This document shows positions 26,380 through 33,510 of a DNA stretch of 33,552 nucleotides, piece by piece (positions within the stretch are counted from its first letter, which is position 1; each line of letters starts with the position of its first letter). A model generated the notes under the pieces. The model was not told where the DNA came from, did not search any database, and worked only from the letters and a program-made list of their open reading frames with translations. The stretch covers positions 1-33,552 of the forward strand of contig CAKZUF010000029.1 in the NCBI GenBank assembly GCA_937921685.1. Direction: 5' to 3'. This stretch comes from an uncultured archaeon (GTDB lineage: Archaea > Thermoproteota > Nitrososphaeria_A > Caldarchaeales > Calditenuaceae). Position numbers and translations under genes: made by a program.

Positions 26380-27363
26380 ATGGAGTATGTCAACCTTGGC
26401 CGGGCGGGTGTCAAGGTTTCTAGAATCTGCCTAGGAACACTCAATTTTGGCAATGCGCGTGATTGGATGGTTGAGTATGATGGTGCGAAGAAGGTCTTCG
26501 AGAGGGCGTGGGACCTAGGCATTAACTTCTTCGACACAGCCAATGTTTATTCTCGGGGGAGGTCTGAGGAGATTCTTGGCATGCTGCTGGAGGGGAGGAG
26601 GGATGACGCCGTGGTCGCCACAAAGGTGTTCGGTAGGATGGGTGAGGGCCCGAACCAAGGAGGATTATCAAGGAAGCATATCATGTGGCAGGTCCGCGAG
26701 TCTCTTAGGAGGCTTAGGACAGACTATATAGACCTATACCAGATACATAGGTGGGACTATGAGACGCCGATTGAGGAGACGCTGGCGACGTTGGACGACT
26801 TAGTCAGGGCAGGTAAGGTTCTCTACATCGGCGCCTCGAGTATGTGGGCTTGGCAGTTCACCAAGGCGATATACATCAGCAGGATGAGGGGTTATGCCGA
26901 GTTCGTCAGTATGCAGAATGTCTACAACCTATTGTACAGGGAGGAGGAGAGGGAGATGATTCCATTCTGTAAGAGTGAGGGCATAGCCATAATCCCTTGG
27001 AGCCCCCTAGCCGTAGGAGTCCTGAGCGGGAAGTACTACGTGAACGGCAGACTGGTCGTGACGGAGAAGGACTTTGAGCGTATAAGACCAGGCACCAACG
27101 ACTATAATGCATACATCGCCCCGCCTGAGAATGCCGAGATAGTCAGGAGGGTGATTGAGGTGGCGCAGAATAAGGGTGTAAAGCCATCTCAGATAGCTCT
27201 GGCCTGGCTCTTCAAGAAAGGTGTGACCGCTCCCATAATCGGCACGAATAATCCGGCCCATGTGGAGGAGGCTGTCGAGGCCCTCAAGATAAATCTCAGC
27301 GACGAGGAGGTCAAGTATTTGGAGGAGCCCTACAGGCCTAAGCCCGTCTTCGGGCATAGGTAG
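26380..27363 (+). CDS. Aldo/keto reductase
   Basis: NADPH-dependent (alpha/beta)8-barrel reductase of the YhdN/Tas-like (Kv-beta-like) group. The catalytic tetrad is visible: Asp and Tyr in FFDTANVYSRGRSEE, Lys in VVATKVFG and His in YQIHRWD. C-terminal cofactor residues are in PIIGTNNPAHVEEAVEAL. The 327-residue length is normal. It follows the Gfo/Idh gene closely and its stop lies 2 nt from the stop of the convergent FAD oxidase. Physiological substrate is probably a sugar aldehyde or keto-sugar, inferred from the neighbour. Confidence 0.9.
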   Translation: MEYVNLGRAGVKVSRICLGTLNFGNARDWMVEYDGAKKVFERAWDLGINFFDTANVYSRGRSEEILGMLLEGRRDDAVVATKVFGRMGEGPNQGGLSRKHIMWQVRESLRRLRTDYIDLYQIHRWDYETPIEETLATLDDLVRAGKVLYIGASSMWAWQFTKAIYISRMRGYAEFVSMQNVYNLLYREEEREMIPFCKSEGIAIIPWSPLAVGVLSGKYYVNGRLVVTEKDFERIRPGTNDYNAYIAPPENAEIVRRVIEVAQNKGVKPSQIALAWLFKKGVTAPIIGTNNPAHVEEAVEALKINLSDEEVKYLEEPYRPKPVFGHR

Positions 27364-27365
27364 TG

Positions 27366-28751
27366 TTACAGCATAATTCCCGGGTTCAGGATGTTGTTGG
27401 GGTCGAAGAACTCTTTGAGCTTCTTCATGAGGTCTAGCACCTCTCGGTGCTGCTCCCACATAAACTCCTTCTTCTCTACACCTACGCCATGCTCAGCCGA
27501 CAAGGCACCACCCACCTCTATGGCGTATCTGGTCAGCTCCGCATTAGCCCGTAGCGCCCTCTCCCACTCATCCCTGTTACGCCTGTCCGTCAACCAGTTT
27601 GCGTGAACATTACCATCGCCTAGGTGACCCATCACTCCTACCCGGACCCCATATTTTTTGGCGAGCTCATAGGCCTTGTTCACGGCGTCGAGGAGGCGGG
27701 AGAGTGGGACGATTATGTCGCCTATGATGGGTGACCTACAGGCCTTTAGGATTGACGGGTAAGCCCCCCTCCTAGCCTCCCATATCCTTTCAGCCTCTGC
27801 CTCGTCTTTGGGTACAACAATGCTTACAGCCCCACCCTCCCTCAGCAGGCTGACCGCGTCAGTTACCTCCTCGTCCAGCCCAGCCCTCGAGTAGCTATGG
27901 AACTCGAGGATGATCATGCACTCGTGGTCTGGAAGGTTTAGGCCAGACCACTCCGATATGAGCCTTAGATGCGTCCTGTCAAGAAACTCTATGGCGCCAG
28001 GCTCTATTCCGGAGAGCCTTATCCTCCCTATACACCTTACACCGTCCTCGATCGAGTCGAAGTAGGCCGCTATTGTCCTACGGTGCCTCGGCAGGGGTCG
28101 GAGCCTCAGCGTAGCCTCCGTTATCACTCCAAGCGTTCCCTCGGACCCGACAAGCATCCTTGCCAAGTCATAGCCTGTAGAGTATTTGAAGACGCGAGAG
28201 CCTAGGCGGAGGTCTAGACCCACTGGAAAGACGACTCTTAGTGCCAGCACATAGTCTCTCGTCGCCCCGTATCTCACGGCCTTGAGCCCTGAGGCGTTGT
28301 TAGCGATCATGCCTCCGATGGTGCATGATTTGCCGCTGGCCGGATCTGGTGGGAAGAAGAGGTTGTAGGGCTCTAGCTCCTTGTTGAGCTGGTCGTAGAT
28401 TACCCCCGGCTCTACGTCCACTTGCATGTCATGCGGCCTAACCTCCAAGATCCTGTTCATCTTCATCATGTTCATGACTATGCCTCCAAACCGGGGTGTT
28501 GATGCGCCCGTGAGCCCTGTACCCCCGCCCCTAACAGTCACCGGTATCCTCCGACTCGAAGCATACTTGAGGACCTCCAAGACCTCTGAGCTATTCTCAG
28601 GCCAGACAACAGCCTCGGGCAGCACCGGCTCACCGGCGAAGGCGTCCAAAGCGTTAGTCACTAGGTCGTATTCCTCGTTCGAGACGTCTGAGGCGCCTAC
28701 GATGGAGGCGAGCGCTGCAAGGTCCTCGGGCCTAACCCTGCTATACTCCAT
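27366..28751 (-). CDS. glcD: GlcD-type FAD-linked 2-hydroxy-acid oxidase
   Basis: FAD-dependent dehydrogenase of the GlcD/D-lactate dehydrogenase family. The PCMH-type FAD domain shows VTVRGGGTGLTGASTPRFGG (pyrophosphate loop), DVEPGVIYDQLN, PPDPASGKSCTIGGMIANNASG, and YSTGYDLARMLVGSEGTLGVITEATLRL. The C-terminal cap has GHLGDGNVHANWL and the final GALSAEHGVGVEKKEFM and FDPNNILNPG. The length of 461 residues is usual. No Cys-rich Fe-S domain is fused, so an external Fe-S partner such as the LutB-type protein in this window is possible. The ATG at 28751 starts a single gene; TATA-like sequence lies 10-40 nt upstream. Glycolate and D-lactate are both possible substrates. Confidence 0.88.
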   Translation of the reverse strand: MEYSRVRPEDLAALASIVGASDVSNEEYDLVTNALDAFAGEPVLPEAVVWPENSSEVLEVLKYASSRRIPVTVRGGGTGLTGASTPRFGGIVMNMMKMNRILEVRPHDMQVDVEPGVIYDQLNKELEPYNLFFPPDPASGKSCTIGGMIANNASGLKAVRYGATRDYVLALRVVFPVGLDLRLGSRVFKYSTGYDLARMLVGSEGTLGVITEATLRLRPLPRHRRTIAAYFDSIEDGVRCIGRIRLSGIEPGAIEFLDRTHLRLISEWSGLNLPDHECMIILEFHSYSRAGLDEEVTDAVSLLREGGAVSIVVPKDEAEAERIWEARRGAYPSILKACRSPIIGDIIVPLSRLLDAVNKAYELAKKYGVRVGVMGHLGDGNVHANWLTDRRNRDEWERALRANAELTRYAIEVGGALSAEHGVGVEKKEFMWEQHREVLDLMKKLKEFFDPNNILNPGIML

Positions 28752-28802
28752 AAGCCGTATTATAGCATGGCATGACTTGTTAAAAACTGATACGCATCCT
28801 AG

Positions 28803-29210
28803 CTAACTGGATTGCCACCTTTCCTCGAGGGCTTTCCTGAGGTCTTTTGTCTCGCCCTTCCTGTGGACCATTACCCTCGACTCCACCTGGACCTTGAGTC
28901 CTAGTCTCCTGAATAGAGCTAACAGGTCTCCAGCGTCTATGGGCTCTTCAACCCTGCCCTCCTTCAGGGCTTTGAGGAGAGCGGCTGAGACCTTCCTTAC
29001 TAGGTCTGGATTCTCGGAGCGCGCTGCCGCTAAAACCTCGTCGCCCCTCTCGGAGACATGCTTTTTTAGCTCCTCCACCGGGTCAGGCTCCGCCGCAGGC
29101 TTCTCCTCAGGAGCAGGTGCTTCTCTCGACTTAGATAACTGGGCCATTAGGGTCCTCATCTTCTTCATCTTTATGAGTTTGAGGCTGATGTCCTCGTCCT
29201 CCAAATCCAC
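28803..29210 (-). CDS. Small charged protein downstream of priL, unknown function
   Basis: I do not recognise this 135-residue protein. An N-terminal charged helix (ISLKLIKMKKMRTLMAQLSK) is followed by a Pro/Glu/Ala linker (~residues 29-47), a helical segment (~48-95) and a C-terminal piece LLALFRRLGLKVQVESRVMVHRKGETKDLRKAL. The layout is of a small soluble adaptor or nucleic-acid-associated protein. The start is a GTG at 29210, 6 nt after the priL stop, and it is the last gene of the helicase-primase operon, so a role in replication or repair is inferred from context only. Confidence 0.65.
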   Translation of the reverse strand: MDLEDEDISLKLIKMKKMRTLMAQLSKSREAPAPEEKPAAEPDPVEELKKHVSERGDEVLAAARSENPDLVRKVSAALLKALKEGRVEEPIDAGDLLALFRRLGLKVQVESRVMVHRKGETKDLRKALEERWQSS

Positions 29211-29216
29211 CGCACT

Positions 29217-30686
29217 CTAGGTTGATGTGGCTAAAAAACCTCCTCCGCCCTCGCGCCCCTCCCCTCCACCGCTCTTCTGTTCTTTCTTCTTTCTCAGAGC
29301 CGCTCGCCTAGCCTCTCGGCGGTAGTATTGTATCGGGTTCTTGATGCCTGGGCAGAGCCTCCCATCCTCGACGCAGAGGCCGTGCGTCTTCATTGTGCTG
29401 CATGAAGGCGGCGTGTATTTGACCCTGCTCCCCCTCTGCCCCGCTATATGCTCTGTCTGGTAGCGCGCTATCTTTTCGTTGAAGTCACTCCTCTGAGAGT
29501 ACATGGCTAGGACCTGCTCCTGGGTATATCCTGCCGTAAGCATGAAGGCGGCTAGGGCGAAGTTGGCGAAGTGGCCTACACTAACCCCCGCGAGGAGCTC
29601 CCTCTTAATCTTGGCCATGCATGGCGGCCAGTGCTCCTCACTCACCTGTCCAGCCTCAGCCTTATAGCTCCTCCTCACCGCAAGCATCTCCATAACTTCT
29701 CTCGCAACCGCTGAGAGGGGCTCGGGAAGCTCCTCCGGCTTTACCGCGCTTCCTCGTGTCAGAGCCTTCTGAACCTCAACCCTCGCCAGCCTAGCCAGCT
29801 CGGCGCGTGAGACGTAGACCCATCCACCTCTCACAACTCTGTTCACCAGCCTCCACTCGGGGGTGTCCAGCCTGCTGGCCAGCGCAAGGTAGTGTGGGAC
29901 CCAAACCCTGTATGCTCCTAGCCGTGACTCGTCGGGCCGCGATGGCTCAACCCTGATGCCTAGCTCCGACCTAAGCAGCTCTACCACGACTTCGGGCTGG
30001 TCTTCTATGAGGTATCGCTCGACCATGGCCGCTACGGCGAGCGCCAACCTCCTCACCAGCCAGTCATCACCGACAGCCATCGCTATCACCTTCGCGCCTA
30101 TTATACTCATGATATCTTCGAATGGGTTTTTGAGCGGTGTGAGGCCGCGCTCCCCCCTCTCCAAAGCCTCGACAATCCTCCTCTCAATGGTTTTCGCGTA
30201 ACGAGCTAAGTCCTGTAACTCGAAAGCCTTTGCAAAATCCTTCAAGGCCTTGCAGAAGGGGTAGCGGCGCATGGTCTCCAGCGTGATCCTCGGCTTCACG
30301 GCAGCAGTCGGCGGTGGCTGAGGCAGTTGCTGAGCCGCCCCAGCATCTGCGATCTGCGGAAACTCCCTCCTAAGCTCCTCCAAGAGGAGCTTAGCGTCTT
30401 CCTCGTTAAGTTGCTCTACTATCTTAGCAATTCTAGCTGTCCTCGCCTCTTCAAACTCCTCCTCGCGGGCCTCCCCCGGCTCAAACCATCTGTAGGCCGG
30501 GTAGGCCCTAGCGAGTATCTCGATGTTCTCGTGATATGAAAGCCGCGGGTCCCAAAGACCCGCCCAGTCAATTGTTGTTATGTCCTCGTTTGGGTTAAGC
30601 CTTTTGAACCTCTCGACTGCATTTTTTAGCTCAATGTAGTTTATCCACGGATATCTCTCACACAGCCTTTTAACAAAATCATCCAT
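29217..30686 (-). CDS. priL: DNA primase large subunit with an N-terminal extension
   Basis: Regulatory Fe-S subunit of the archaeal/eukaryotic-type primase. The C-terminal 4Fe-4S domain carries Cys356 (HWPPCMAKI), Cys429 (PPSCSTMK), Cys438 (HGLCVED) and Cys445 (RLCPGIKNP) with the typical GHFANFALAAFML helix between the first two. The PriL N-terminal domain starts near residue 133 (ITLETMRRYPFCKALKDFA). Residues 1-120 are an extra helical region (MDDFVKRLCERYPWINYIEL, then WDPRLSYHENIEILARAYP) joined by a Pro/Gln/Ala linker; this makes the protein 489 residues, longer than usual. The tail is Lys/Gly-rich. It overlaps the helicase gene by 8 nt. The small subunit PriS is not in the window. Confidence 0.88.
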   Translation of the reverse strand: MDDFVKRLCERYPWINYIELKNAVERFKRLNPNEDITTIDWAGLWDPRLSYHENIEILARAYPAYRWFEPGEAREEEFEEARTARIAKIVEQLNEEDAKLLLEELRREFPQIADAGAAQQLPQPPPTAAVKPRITLETMRRYPFCKALKDFAKAFELQDLARYAKTIERRIVEALERGERGLTPLKNPFEDIMSIIGAKVIAMAVGDDWLVRRLALAVAAMVERYLIEDQPEVVVELLRSELGIRVEPSRPDESRLGAYRVWVPHYLALASRLDTPEWRLVNRVVRGGWVYVSRAELARLARVEVQKALTRGSAVKPEELPEPLSAVAREVMEMLAVRRSYKAEAGQVSEEHWPPCMAKIKRELLAGVSVGHFANFALAAFMLTAGYTQEQVLAMYSQRSDFNEKIARYQTEHIAGQRGSRVKYTPPSCSTMKTHGLCVEDGRLCPGIKNPIQYYRREARRAALRKKKEQKSGGGEGREGGGGFLATST

Positions 30687-32531
30687 GCTTCATCACCACC
30701 CTCTCGAGCAGTATTGGCAGGTCGGGCATGCTCACCCGACCCTCGACCCGCTCCCTAAACCATCGTGGAAGCCACCTGAGTAACTTGGGGTATCTGTCAT
30801 CCGCCATTAGTACGATTGCCCTGTCCTGTGGTCTCCGCACGGCTCTCCCGGCAGCCTGTGCGGCCTTTAGGGCCTCTGCACCGCCGAGTAAAGGGCCGGC
30901 AGGATGACCCCGTGAATCCATGCATCATCGCTTGGAAAGATCTTTCCAAGAAGTGAGAGGAGTTTCTCATTTTTTGGTGTCGGCGGAGCGAAGGGGACGC
31001 CTACCAGCAGGACAATGTCTGCTGGTAGGTCTATCCCCTCGCTCAGTCTGCCTCCAAAGACGGCCAGCAGAGTGGCTGAGGACGATGCGTTGAACTCCCT
31101 AGCAACTTCTTCAACCTCCTCCTGCGACATGCCCTGCCTCTCAAATGTTATCGGAATATCTCCTACCCTCTTTCTCACCTCTTCTAGAAAGGGGAAAGAG
31201 GGTAGGAATACCAGTAGCCTGCCCTTACCGGCAAGCAGTTTAATAATCCATGCAACGTCTTCGTACAGCTGTTCATTTCGCTCCGGGTATCTAGTAGTTA
31301 GGCCCCGGAGCGTGTAGGCCCTCAACGCGTCCTCCTCGAAGGGCCAGCCGGCCCGGAGGATGGTCACCTGCTTCTCCGTAAGCCTCTCAATCAACTCCGC
31401 GTCGATAGTGGCGCTCATCGTTATTACGGCTCTCCACCCTTCATAGATCTTCTCCAACTCCTCCCTCGGATCTCCGAGCGCCTCCAGCCTCACGTTGGGC
31501 CCCTCCTTCACTAGGAAGGGCTTAGACCCTGCCAGCGTGGCCTTAAAGTCTGCCACGCTAAGCAGGTGTGAGGCTGGAGCCAGGTTTTGCTTCAGCTTCA
31601 TCATCTGGACCTCCTCCCCCGCTTCAATAAGGTCTAGGAGAGAGGGGAGGAGGTCCTCCACCTCAGCCTCTCCCTCTTCCGCGGACCCGTATTTTTCAGT
31701 TGCTGTCCTCAGGTCCTCGGCGAGCTCCTTAAACCCGTACTTCAATGCCTCCTCAGCAGCCCTGTTGAGGGTCCTCAGACTCAGTGAGTCTTTAGCCATC
31801 CCCAACGCATTTTTGATGATGTTCTGTGCTTCGTCGATGACAAGTAGCGTCTTCTCCCGGCTGGCCCCCCACCTAGATAGGAGCCAGCCGAGTAGCGGAA
31901 GTTGCTTGTGGGTCGCAACAACAGCCTTCGTGGATGGTAGCACGACGATCTGAAGCTCGTATGGACAAGTTGCTGACCTTTCTCCCACCTCTTTTAACTC
32001 GGAGACGCTCAGCGAGCACCCTACCGGCCTCGGCCTCCCGGGCCAGTAGGGGCATTTTTGCGACAGCCTTACCGCTCTGCACGTTCTGTTAAATCTCCTC
32101 AAATCAATTTGAGAAACGGTCTCATGCAGACATAGCGTCCTCCTCCCGTAAATGGGGAGGCAGCCGGTCTCACGGGCAATATGCGCTGTCTGACTTGCAG
32201 TCCTCACAAGCCACAGAATTTTCAGATTGTTTTCCTCGGCGTATGTCTTCACTGCAGCCCAAACCGGGGCTGTCTGGCAGGTTCTGGGCCGCACGGCCCT
32301 TGGAGCTCTCGCCCCCATTCAGGGCGAACCTACAGTCCCCACATCTACTAAAGACCACTTGCCCAGCCCGGTTGGGCCCTCAACAGCAATATTCGTTGAA
32401 CCACTAGAAAGCTCCCTGTAGATGGTCTCGGCAAGGTCGGCCTGATACCGCCGAGCCTCGCTGTGCGGGAAATTCTTCTTTAGCTTGGGCGATAGCGTAG
32501 CATCCTCTTTAAGGACTATCGTCCTCAACAA
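30679..32531 (-). CDS. XPD/Rad3-like SF2 helicase, split by two BHB introns
   Basis: DNA helicase of the XPD/DinG group. Coding exons on the minus strand: 32531-32358, 32273-30876, 30855-30679 (582 residues, all introns phase 0). Motifs in the joined product: FPHSEARRYQ near residue 21, Walker A GPTGLGK|T (K58|T59 across intron 1), RTASQTAH, an Fe-S region with Cys106, 123, 132, 144 and 161, motif II VIDEAQN (near 205), motif III ITMSATID, FGGRLSEGIDLP, and motif VI Q|AAGRAVRRPQDR (Q524|A525 across intron 2). Unspliced, a TGA in intron 1 (32319-32321) and a frameshift by intron 2 would destroy it. The start is a TTG at 32531 with GAGGTG just upstream, right after the preceding stop. It overlaps priL by 8 nt. 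Confidence 0.88.
30856..30875 (-). other. Intron 2 of the helicase gene: 20-nt BHB intron in motif VI
   Basis: Exon 2 ends ...GTGC-AG and the intron is AGGCCCTAAAGGCCGCACAG. Its inner hairpin is GGCC-CTAAA-GGCC; the central 4-bp helix pairs exon GTGC (30881-30878) with intron GCAC (30861-30858). The 3-nt bulges are AG^A and AG^G, each cut after the second base, and the outer helix pairs CGGC (30886-30883) with GCCG (30852-30849). Excision joins CAG to GCT and restores QAAGRAVR; unspliced, a TAA follows at once. Confidence 0.88.
32274..32357 (-). other. Intron 1 of the helicase gene: 84-nt BHB intron in Walker A
   Basis: Exon 1 ends ...GGGCTG-GGCA-AG, the intron begins TGGTCT and ends ACCTGCC-AG, and exon 2 begins ACAGCCC. 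The outer helix pairs GGGCTG (32369-32364) with CAGCCC (32272-32267). The central 4-bp helix pairs GGCA (32363-32360) with TGCC (32279-32276). Bulges are AG^T and AG^A, each cut after the second base. The inner helix is GGT/ACC plus CT/AG with one bulged A. Splicing joins AAG to ACA, giving GLGKTAPVW. The intron contains an in-frame TGA. Confidence 0.9.
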
Positions 32532-32539
32532 CCACCACC

Positions 32540-32770
32540 TCAAAGGTGTAGCAGCCTCAGGATGATGCCGGCAGCGACTGTCCCAACCCACAGCCAGAAG
32601 AACCTGTCAATCCTAGCCTCAAGCCTGTCAAGCCTAGCCTCTATCCTAGCGAATGTCTTCTCGTGTTGCTCGATCAGCGTCTCCAGCCTCGTCACCCTCT
32701 CGTCCAAAGCTATTACCTTCTCCGTCAGCTCCTCTAGTGTTAGCGGGTCTTTTAAGTCTTTCACACTCAT
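32540..32770 (-). CDS. Small coiled-coil protein with a C-terminal membrane segment
   Basis: 76 residues from the ATG at 32770 (a GTG lies one codon upstream). Residues ~10-57 show a clear heptad pattern (LEELTEKVIALDERVTRLETLIEQHEKTFARIEARLDRLEARIDR in outline), so a coiled coil. The last ~18 residues (FFWLWVGTVAAGIILRLL) are a tail-anchor-like membrane helix. The family of phage- and archaeal-type hydrolase/haemolysin-XhlA-like small proteins has this layout, but I claim no function. The Shine-Dalgarno GGGGGTG is just before the ATG. Its stop lies 8 nt before the helicase TTG, so it belongs to the same operon. Confidence 0.7.
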   Translation of the reverse strand: MSVKDLKDPLTLEELTEKVIALDERVTRLETLIEQHEKTFARIEARLDRLEARIDRFFWLWVGTVAAGIILRLLHL

Positions 32771-32776
32771 CACCCC

Positions 32777-32881
32777 CTATAGCGGGCAGGAGGACCAGCC
32801 GCAGTCAAGGCAGGTCACACACCCGCCCTGATGGGCCAGCCTCTCCGACCCGCACTCAGGGCATCTCCTATACGCTTTCAC
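32777..32881 (-). CDS. 34-residue zinc-ribbon microprotein
   Basis: A very short gene starting with GTG at 32881, overlapping the upstream stop by 4 nt (GTGA), and ending with TAG at 32777. The 34 residues contain six cysteines: CPEC near residue 7, then CVTCLDC and a last SSC. Two CxxC knuckles would bind one zinc. The pattern C-P-x-C-G-S...G-G-C-x-x-C-x-x-C-G-W is also seen as the C-terminal zinc ribbon of larger enzymes such as B12-dependent ribonucleotide reductase, so it may be a free-standing version. Position in a tight operon and the start/stop overlap argue that it is translated. Function unknown. Confidence 0.65.
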   Translation of the reverse strand: MKAYRRCPECGSERLAHQGGCVTCLDCGWSSCPL

Positions 32882-33510
32882 TTCTCTCCACCTCCGTGAC
32901 TGTTGTAGAGATGGTGACGCAGGTGTCTCTCGTTATCGAAGATCTTCCGGCACAACGGACACAGCACTCCTTGCCATGTTTTCACCGTCTCATAATTGCC
33001 GATTCTCGTTATTTGGAGGCTCTCAGCCTCCCTCCAATGCTCCTGTCCGAAATGCTTGACAACGTCGTATAGCGTCTCGAAGAACTGGTCGCAGGCGGGG
33101 CACGGATATACCCCGCCGAGCCTCGGGAAATAAGTCGAATATGGGACGAACCAGTAGGAGGTTGGTGGAGCCCTCGCAGGCCTGCCCGCTATCCTCGGGC
33201 CGTCTTTCAAAACCTCCTCGTATCTCCTTCCACACTCTTGACATAACCGTAGAGGCTTGACGGTCTTTGTTAGATTGTCGTAGCCGGGGTATACACCCTT
33301 GGCCCTCCCCCATCTGCAGCCGTCGCATTGGGTCTCTTCAACAGTCTCTGTAGCTGGTGTAGGCTCCTGCTGTAGTGTAGCAGCCCCATCACTAGTAGCT
33401 GATCTGCACGGCCTATTCTTCAGACTGGCCGCCTCGGTTATAGGTGCAACCTCTCCACACCTGATGCACTTCAAAACCGCTACCTCACCATCCTCAACCA
33501 CCTCAGTCAC
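32878..33510 (-). CDS. Multi-zinc-finger protein (5' end possibly outside the window)
   Basis: 210 residues counted from the GTG at 33510, but the frame stays open to the window edge (33552), so the true start may lie outside. It carries several Cys pairs: CIRCG near residue 15, CDGCRW (~62), CQECGRRY (~90), CPACDQFF...HFGQEH (~137-157) and CPLCRKIF...HLRHHLYNSH (~182-204). The last two are classical C2H2 fingers; the earlier ones are rubredoxin-like knuckles. Pro/Thr-rich linkers separate the modules. This layout suits a nucleic-acid-binding regulator or scaffold. It is the first visible gene of the zinc-ribbon/coiled-coil/helicase/priL operon. Confidence 0.7.
   Translation of the reverse strand: MTEVVEDGEVAVLKCIRCGEVAPITEAASLKNRPCRSATSDGAATLQQEPTPATETVEETQCDGCRWGRAKGVYPGYDNLTKTVKPLRLCQECGRRYEEVLKDGPRIAGRPARAPPTSYWFVPYSTYFPRLGGVYPCPACDQFFETLYDVVKHFGQEHWREAESLQITRIGNYETVKTWQGVLCPLCRKIFDNERHLRHHLYNSHGGGEK

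Noticed and set aside
30840..30921. Helicase C-terminal break read as a one-base sequencing error in a C run
   Set aside because: Adding one C would join the frames but leave an extra RPLKAAQ before the AAGR motif. Removing the 20 nt flanked by a perfect BHB restores the motif without extra residues, so the intron explanation is stronger.
32170..32358. Reading frame with CGDCRFALNGGESSKGR overlapping the helicase, looking like a zinc protein
   Set aside because: It lies mostly in the intron and in the shifted frame of exon 2, has no start signal, and the other frame carries the conserved helicase sequence.
32319..32591. Separate 90-residue gene with a Walker A end
   Set aside because: It is exon 1 of the helicase read through into intron 1 until its TGA; its upstream part overlaps the coiled-coil gene and precedes the TTG start.
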